Of a DNA stretch of 6,504 nt, positions 1 through 3,549 are shown piece after piece; positions within the stretch are counted from its first letter, which is position 1, and each line of letters begins with the position of its first letter. Source of the stretch: Actinomycetes bacterium (GTDB lineage: Bacteria > Actinomycetota > Acidimicrobiia > Acidimicrobiales > Bog-793); the NCBI GenBank assembly GCA_021823365.1, contig JAKAOD010000181.1, positions 1 through 6,504 on the forward strand, given 5' to 3'. The notes below the pieces were generated by a model, which saw only the letters and a list, made by a program, of their open reading frames with translations, did not search any database and was not told the origin of the DNA. Position numbers and translations under genes: made by a program.

Positions 1-1203
1 GACCCGGACCGGGACGGGACGCCCGTAGCCGAGGGGCTCCAAGATCCAGACCATCGCCGCGTGCGCGAAGAGCTGGACGCTGACCAGGTCGGCCTCGCTC
101 GTCGGGTCGGGGAGGTTCCCCGCCGGCCAGACGACGACGTCGAACAGGCGTGGGTGGCGGGTCCCCGGCACCGGGAGGCTGGCCGAGATATCGGGGTGCT
201 CCAGCACGGCGACGGCGGTCCCCGAACCGAGCGCAGGGACGAGCTTCGGTCCGAGGGGGAGGAAGGCCGCCGAGCCGAGGTGCGCCGGCGCCTCGAAGGT
301 GTCGACCACGGCGGTCCCAACCATCTCGTGGCTCACGAGGGTGGGAACGTCCAGCTTGAGGCCTGCCCAGCGCGCGGCCCAGGCCGCTCTCACCGAGACG
401 AGCTCGACCCAGCCTTCGAGCGCGACCTTCTGCCACGGCCTGCCGACGGCGAGGAGCGCCCCGCCGCAGGCGAGCAGGCCTTCGAGCGCCGCAGGCGAGG
501 CGAGCACGACGCCCGGGTGGGCGAGGTGCGGGTCGAGGTGGAGCTGTGCGACGAGACCGCCCCAGCCAAAGCGTGCGCCATAGGTGTGCACCAAGGTGAC
601 GAGCGCCACGCCGAGGGCGAAGCCGCCCATCGCCCCGGGCACCATGCGGGCGAGCATCACCCCGGGAGCCCGGCGGATCGCCGGGACGAGGCTGTCGAGA
701 CGGGTGCCGGGATGCTCCGCTGCGGCCACCGACCTGCGGGCTGCGGCGATCTCGGTGACGAGCACGAACCCGGCGATCGCGTCGAGCAGACGGCCGGTCG
801 ACGCGTGCAGGTAGCGATCCCCGACGACGGGCACCAGCCAGCCGAGCGCCGCCGCCCACAGCCCTGCGCACCACGAGGCGAGCGGTGGCCAACCGGGTGC
901 GAGCCCGGTGGCGAGACCTGGCAGCGGCACGAGGGAGAAGCGGAGCTGACGCCACTGACGAAAGCGCCTCTGGCGGGTCTCCTCGGTGGGGTTCGCCGGC
1001 GTCGGATACCCCCAGTCGTCCTTCTTGCCGGTGAGCACCGCCGGCGGCTCGAGCCATGCGACCAGTAGGACGCAGGCCCAGAGAACAGCGATTGCCGGCA
1101 AGCCGAACCACGACGAGACGCAGGCGATGGCGATGGCGGCGAGCACCAGGACCGGCGCGATCGACTGGGCTGGCTGGCTGGAGCGACGACATTGAGCCGG
1201 CAT
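1..1203 (-). CDS. Multi-span membrane protein, N-terminal part (family not recognised; runs off left edge)
   Basis: The minus strand is open without a stop from position 1203 to position 1, giving 401 codons of an incomplete protein. I chose ATG at 1203; an in-frame GTG at 1266 is an alternative, and neither has a clear Shine-Dalgarno sequence. Residues 17-51 form two adjacent hydrophobic stretches. They are followed by a charged loop (about 52-90, with GKKDDWGY and a run rich in Arg and Gln). Further hydrophobic stretches lie near 108-128, 190-206 and 231-254. From about 257 the protein looks soluble and folded (for example VSHEMVGTAVVDTFEAP near 290-306 and LFDVVVWPAGNLPDP near 353-367). 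This reads as a coherent Ala/Val/Leu/Trp-rich membrane protein, whereas the overlapping plus-strand frame gives an implausible Arg/Glu/Gly/Pro-rich product. No catalytic motif is visible. A membrane-anchored secretion or conjugation component whose ATPase domain lies beyond the edge is one possibility, but this is speculation. It is transcribed away from the kinase cassette. Confidence 0.72.
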   Translation of the reverse strand, partial: MPAQCRRSSQPAQSIAPVLVLAAIAIACVSSWFGLPAIAVLWACVLLVAWLEPPAVLTGKKDDWGYPTPANPTEETRQRRFRQWRQLRFSLVPLPGLATGLAPGWPPLASWCAGLWAAALGWLVPVVGDRYLHASTGRLLDAIAGFVLVTEIAAARRSVAAAEHPGTRLDSLVPAIRRAPGVMLARMVPGAMGGFALGVALVTLVHTYGARFGWGGLVAQLHLDPHLAHPGVVLASPAALEGLLACGGALLAVGRPWQKVALEGWVELVSVRAAWAARWAGLKLDVPTLVSHEMVGTAVVDTFEAPAHLGSAAFLPLGPKLVPALGSGTAVAVLEHPDISASLPVPGTRHPRLFDVVVWPAGNLPDPTSEADLVSVQLFAHAAMVWILEPLGYGRPVPVRV

Positions 1204-1308
1204 CGCGATACACCATGCGGCGGACGCTTCTGCGGGGATCGGAGCACCGGTCGGCTGCTTCCTCACCGACGCGGGGTACTGGTCGGACCAACGCAAGGAA
1301 ACCGAACC

Positions 1309-1324
1309 CACTCGAAACCAAGTG
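1309..1324. repeat. Short imperfect inverted repeat in the divergent intergenic region
   Basis: CACTCG at 1309-1314 and CAAGTG at 1319-1324 are inverted copies with one mismatch, separated by four bases. The element lies between the minus-strand membrane gene and the FHA-HTH gene, just upstream of the candidate promoter, so it could be an operator half-site pair. A hexamer GAAACC also occurs twice nearby (1298-1303 and 1314-1319). Arms this short can arise by chance. Confidence 0.2.
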
Positions 1325-1333
1325 AGCGAAGCC

Positions 1334-1363
1334 TTGCTCGGTCGCCAGGATCGCCCGTACGCT
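1334..1363 (+). promoter_or_regulatory. Candidate promoter for the FHA-kinase cassette
   Basis: A TTGCTC hexamer at 1334-1339 is followed after 18 bases by TACGCT at 1358-1363. The second fits the TAnnnT pattern common in actinobacterial -10 elements. The first shares only the TTG of a -35 box. Transcription would start near 1370, leaving a short leader that includes the ribosome binding site before the ATG at 1387. This was found by eye and is weak; other promoters are possible in the 1204-1386 divergent gap. Confidence 0.3.
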
Positions 1364-1370
1364 GGCACAG

Positions 1371-1379
1371 GGAAGTAGG
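1371..1379 (+). promoter_or_regulatory. Ribosome binding site of the FHA-HTH gene
   Basis: GGAAGTAGG at 1371-1379 provides purine-rich Shine-Dalgarno matches and ends seven bases before the ATG at 1387. It supports 1387 as the start over the upstream in-frame possibilities, since the frame is open back to 1192. Confidence 0.5.
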
Positions 1380-1386
1380 CAGCTTG

Positions 1387-2001
1387 ATGGACGCATATCT
1401 CCAGATCTGGGGCGACGCGGGAGCAGAGATCCTCCCGGTAGACCGCGACCGGACGGTGATTGGCCGGGAACCCACCAATGACGTGGCGTTGGTCGAAGAC
1501 GCCGCGGTGTCACGGGTGCATGCCGTGATCGAACGCTACCCTTCCGGCTGGTCGATCCGCGACCTTGGATCGGTCAACGGCACGTCCGTGAATGGCCAAC
1601 TTCTCACCTCCGAGTGTGCCCTTTGCACAGGCGACGAGGTGCGCATCGGCAGCACGCAGCTCATCTTCCGCACTCATGCACGAGAACGCTCGGGGCCCAC
1701 GGTCTCGCTTGCTACGACTCCGCCAACGCTTACTCGACGAGAGCGCGACGTCCTGGTCGAGTTGTGCCGTCCGGCCGTCGCCGCAGGGCTTTTCCAGCAG
1801 CCGGCGACGATTGCCGACATCGCCCGCACGCTGGTGGTGAGCGAGGCCGCCGTCAAGTTCCACCTTGCCAACCTCTACGAGAAGTTCGGGATCGCTGACA
1901 GGGGTCCGGGCCGACGGGCTGCGCTGGCTGCGGCTGCACTCGAGAAGGGGGCTGTAAGCCGCGCGGAGCTCCGCTCCGCACCGTTTCCACATCCGGGGTG
2001 A
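1387..2001 (+). CDS. FHA domain protein with C-terminal LuxR-like helix-turn-helix
   Basis: This 204-residue cytoplasmic protein joins a phosphopeptide reader to a DNA-binding domain. Residues 1-95 form an FHA fold with the expected signature: IGRE at 25-28, SRVHA at 42-46 and DLGSVNGTSVNG at 59-70. These carry the Arg, Ser, His and Asn that contact phosphothreonine in the family. A Thr/Ser/Pro linker (about 102-116) leads to a helix-turn-helix. That region starts LTRRERDVL (115-123) and continues with TIADIARTLVVSEAAVKFHL (141-160) and NLYEKFGI (162-169), matching the LuxR/GerE pattern of T..E..VL, recognition helix and dimer helix. The frame is open upstream to 1192, but FHA homology begins only at the ATG at 1387, which has a ribosome binding site. 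It ends 30 bases before a Ser/Thr kinase gene, so the two are probably co-transcribed. The likely role is a transcription factor that responds to kinase-made phosphothreonine. The domain calls are firm; the DNA target and the partner are inferred. Confidence 0.9.
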   Translation: MDAYLQIWGDAGAEILPVDRDRTVIGREPTNDVALVEDAAVSRVHAVIERYPSGWSIRDLGSVNGTSVNGQLLTSECALCTGDEVRIGSTQLIFRTHARERSGPTVSLATTPPTLTRRERDVLVELCRPAVAAGLFQQPATIADIARTLVVSEAAVKFHLANLYEKFGIADRGPGRRAALAAAALEKGAVSRAELRSAPFPHPG

Positions 2002-2031
2002 GCACCAGCTAACGATGTTCGGGAACCGACC

Positions 2032-3444
2032 GTGAGCCACGTCGCCCCAGGTCCCAGGCTGGAGGACTACCGCCTGCTCGGTGTCCTGGGGCGCGGCGCG
2101 ACGGGCGCGGTCTTTCTCGCCGAACGACCGGTGGATCGTAGGTTCGTCGCTCTGAAGCGACTCGCCGGCGACTGGGTCGACGACGAAGCACGCCGCCGAT
2201 TCGAACGCGAAGAGCGCGCGCTGCGTCGCTTGGAGCACCCCAACATCGTGGGCTCCTTGGGCTGGATCGAAAAGAACGGCACCGCCTGGCTTGTGCTCGA
2301 GTACGTCGACGGCCCGAGCTTGGCCCAGCTGCTGCAGGTGCAGCCCCTCAAGACCGCCGACGCTCTGGCTGTCGTGGAGTCGGTCGCTGTAGCCCTGGAC
2401 TTCGCACACCGAATCGGCGTACTGCACCGAGACGTCACCCCGGCCAACGTGCTTCTTCGCAGAAGCGGACAGGTGAAGCTCGGAGACTTCGGCGTTGCGA
2501 AGATAATCGGCCCCGACCGGACGCTCTCGTTGGTGTCGTTCCGCACGGCGAGCGGCGCGGTGGTCGGCACGCCGGAGTACATGAGCCCTGAGGCTGCCGA
2601 AGGAACGAGCGAGCTGAGCGCGCAGGCCGACGTGTACAGCCTCGCCGTCCTCACCTACCGCCTCCTCGTCGGGCGCCCGCCGTTCCCCTTCCTTGGAGAC
2701 GTAGGCGAGACCCTGGAAGCCCAGCTTCACCGGCCGGTGCCGCGACCAGGAGAGCTGGGAGTCCCACTTCCCCCACCACTCGAAAGAGTGCTCCTCTGCG
2801 GACTGGCCAAGAGCCCAAACGAACGGCCCGCGGGTGCCGCTGCCTTCTGGGGTGAACTCTGCAGTGCTGCCGACGCGGCGTGGCCCCGTTGGCGTGAGGC
2901 GACCGATCTCGCAACAATCGCCGCCGTTGCTGCGCCGACCCACGCTGCCGGCGTCGACGAACAGCTCTCGCAGACGGCGATCGACCTCGACTCCTTGCCG
3001 ACCACTCGCGTGGCCTTGCCGGTGTTCGAGCCAAGGCGGCCACGGCGGCGACCCGGTCCTCTCGCCCTCGCAGCTCTCGTCGTCGGCTTCGTCGCAGCGG
3101 TCACCATCGTCTCGTGGGTGCTGACTGGGCCACCGCCGCTTGCTGTCCGATCGGTCGCGCTGTCCTTCGTTACCACAACCGGGACGGAGTGCTCTGGGTC
3201 GATCCTTCTGACCGGCCGTGTCGTGACCAACGGTGGGTCGGGGATCATCTCCTACCGCTGGGTACTGTCCGGATCCCCCCCGGAGCCGGTGCGCACCGAG
3301 TCAGCACGTCTCGGCGAAGCGACGGTCGTCCTGCACGCAAGGCTGACCACCCGAGCGCAGAAAGACTCCCCGCCACGCGGCGAGCTCCAGGTGCTTTCTC
3401 CGGCCCCGGTGCACGCCGCACGCATCGAGGCGCCCTGTCGCTAG
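2032..3444 (+). CDS. Transmembrane Ser/Thr protein kinase with Ig-like ectodomain
   Basis: This 470-residue PknB-type receptor kinase should phosphorylate Ser or Thr in cytoplasmic proteins. The glycine loop is GRGATGAVF (20-28), the ATP-binding lysine is K42 (VALKRL), the helix-C glutamate is E60 or E61, the catalytic loop is HRDVTPANVLL (132-142), DFG is 152-154 and the segment ends GTPEYMSPE (179-187). The catalytic-loop position that is Lys in most Ser/Thr kinases is Thr (T136); D134 and N139 are kept. The activation segment is fairly long and rich in Ser and Thr (T164, S166, S169, T172, S174). A juxtamembrane region with T315 and a basic stretch (RRPRRRPG) precedes one transmembrane helix (about 343-365). 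The exterior part (about 366-470) contains TNGGSGIISYRWV and LQVLSP, typical of a small beta-sandwich found in actinobacterial surface proteins. C387 and C469 may form a disulfide. The start is GTG; the ribosome binding site is weak. It is probably co-transcribed with the FHA gene 30 bases upstream. Confidence 0.92.
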   Translation: MSHVAPGPRLEDYRLLGVLGRGATGAVFLAERPVDRRFVALKRLAGDWVDDEARRRFEREERALRRLEHPNIVGSLGWIEKNGTAWLVLEYVDGPSLAQLLQVQPLKTADALAVVESVAVALDFAHRIGVLHRDVTPANVLLRRSGQVKLGDFGVAKIIGPDRTLSLVSFRTASGAVVGTPEYMSPEAAEGTSELSAQADVYSLAVLTYRLLVGRPPFPFLGDVGETLEAQLHRPVPRPGELGVPLPPPLERVLLCGLAKSPNERPAGAAAFWGELCSAADAAWPRWREATDLATIAAVAAPTHAAGVDEQLSQTAIDLDSLPTTRVALPVFEPRRPRRRPGPLALAALVVGFVAAVTIVSWVLTGPPPLAVRSVALSFVTTTGTECSGSILLTGRVVTNGGSGIISYRWVLSGSPPEPVRTESARLGEATVVLHARLTTRAQKDSPPRGELQVLSPAPVHAARIEAPCR

Positions 3445-3481
3445 GGGTAGGAAAACCTCACGCTCCGGAGTGCCATCCCCT
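3443..3481. other. Possible hairpin after the first kinase gene
   Basis: AGGGGTAGG at 3443-3451 can pair with CCATCCCCT at 3473-3481 apart from two central mismatches. A smaller inverted element around CTCCGGAG (3463-3470) lies inside the loop. It overlaps the stop codon of the first kinase gene. No T-run follows, so it is not a convincing intrinsic terminator. It may be an attenuator, an RNA-processing site or chance in GC-rich DNA. Confidence 0.2.
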
Positions 3482-3493
3482 CCCTCTCGTCGC

Positions 3494-3522
3494 TGGTCAA
3501 ACGGACATTTCTGGCCCACAAT
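3494..3522 (+). promoter_or_regulatory. Weak candidate promoter in the gap between the two kinase genes
   Basis: TGGTCA (3494-3499) and CACAAT (3517-3522) each match four of six consensus positions and are 17 bases apart. The 105-base gap between the kinase genes is long enough for a separate promoter. The match is modest, and co-transcription from upstream remains equally possible. Confidence 0.22.
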
Positions 3523-3536
3523 GGCACCAGGCGGCC

Positions 3537-3544
3537 GGAGGGGG
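3537..3544 (+). promoter_or_regulatory. Strong ribosome binding site of the beta-helix kinase gene
   Basis: GGAGGGGG at 3537-3544 lies five bases before the ATG at 3550. It fixes this start even though the reading frame is open upstream back to the stop of the preceding kinase gene (TAG at 3442-3444). Confidence 0.65.
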
Positions 3545-3549
3545 TCGAG

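Noticed and set aside
61..1068. Plus-strand open frame of 335 codons
   Set aside because: Its product is dominated by Arg, Glu, Gly, Pro and His with no recognisable domain, while the minus strand in the same place gives a coherent hydrophobic membrane protein. It is an antisense shadow in GC-rich DNA.
1192..1386. N-terminal extension of the FHA protein to the ATG at 1192
   Set aside because: The extra 65 residues show no domain, overlap the start of the divergent gene, and lack a ribosome binding site, whereas 1387 has one and begins exactly at the FHA fold.
1510..2943. Minus-strand open frame of 477 codons
   Set aside because: It lies opposite the FHA-HTH gene and the first kinase, both of which show clear family motifs on the plus strand. 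The antisense product shows no domain and arises from low stop density.
3443..3481. Intrinsic terminator after the first kinase gene
   Set aside because: A hairpin can be drawn, but the stem has mismatches and no T-run follows, so I list it only as a possible hairpin.
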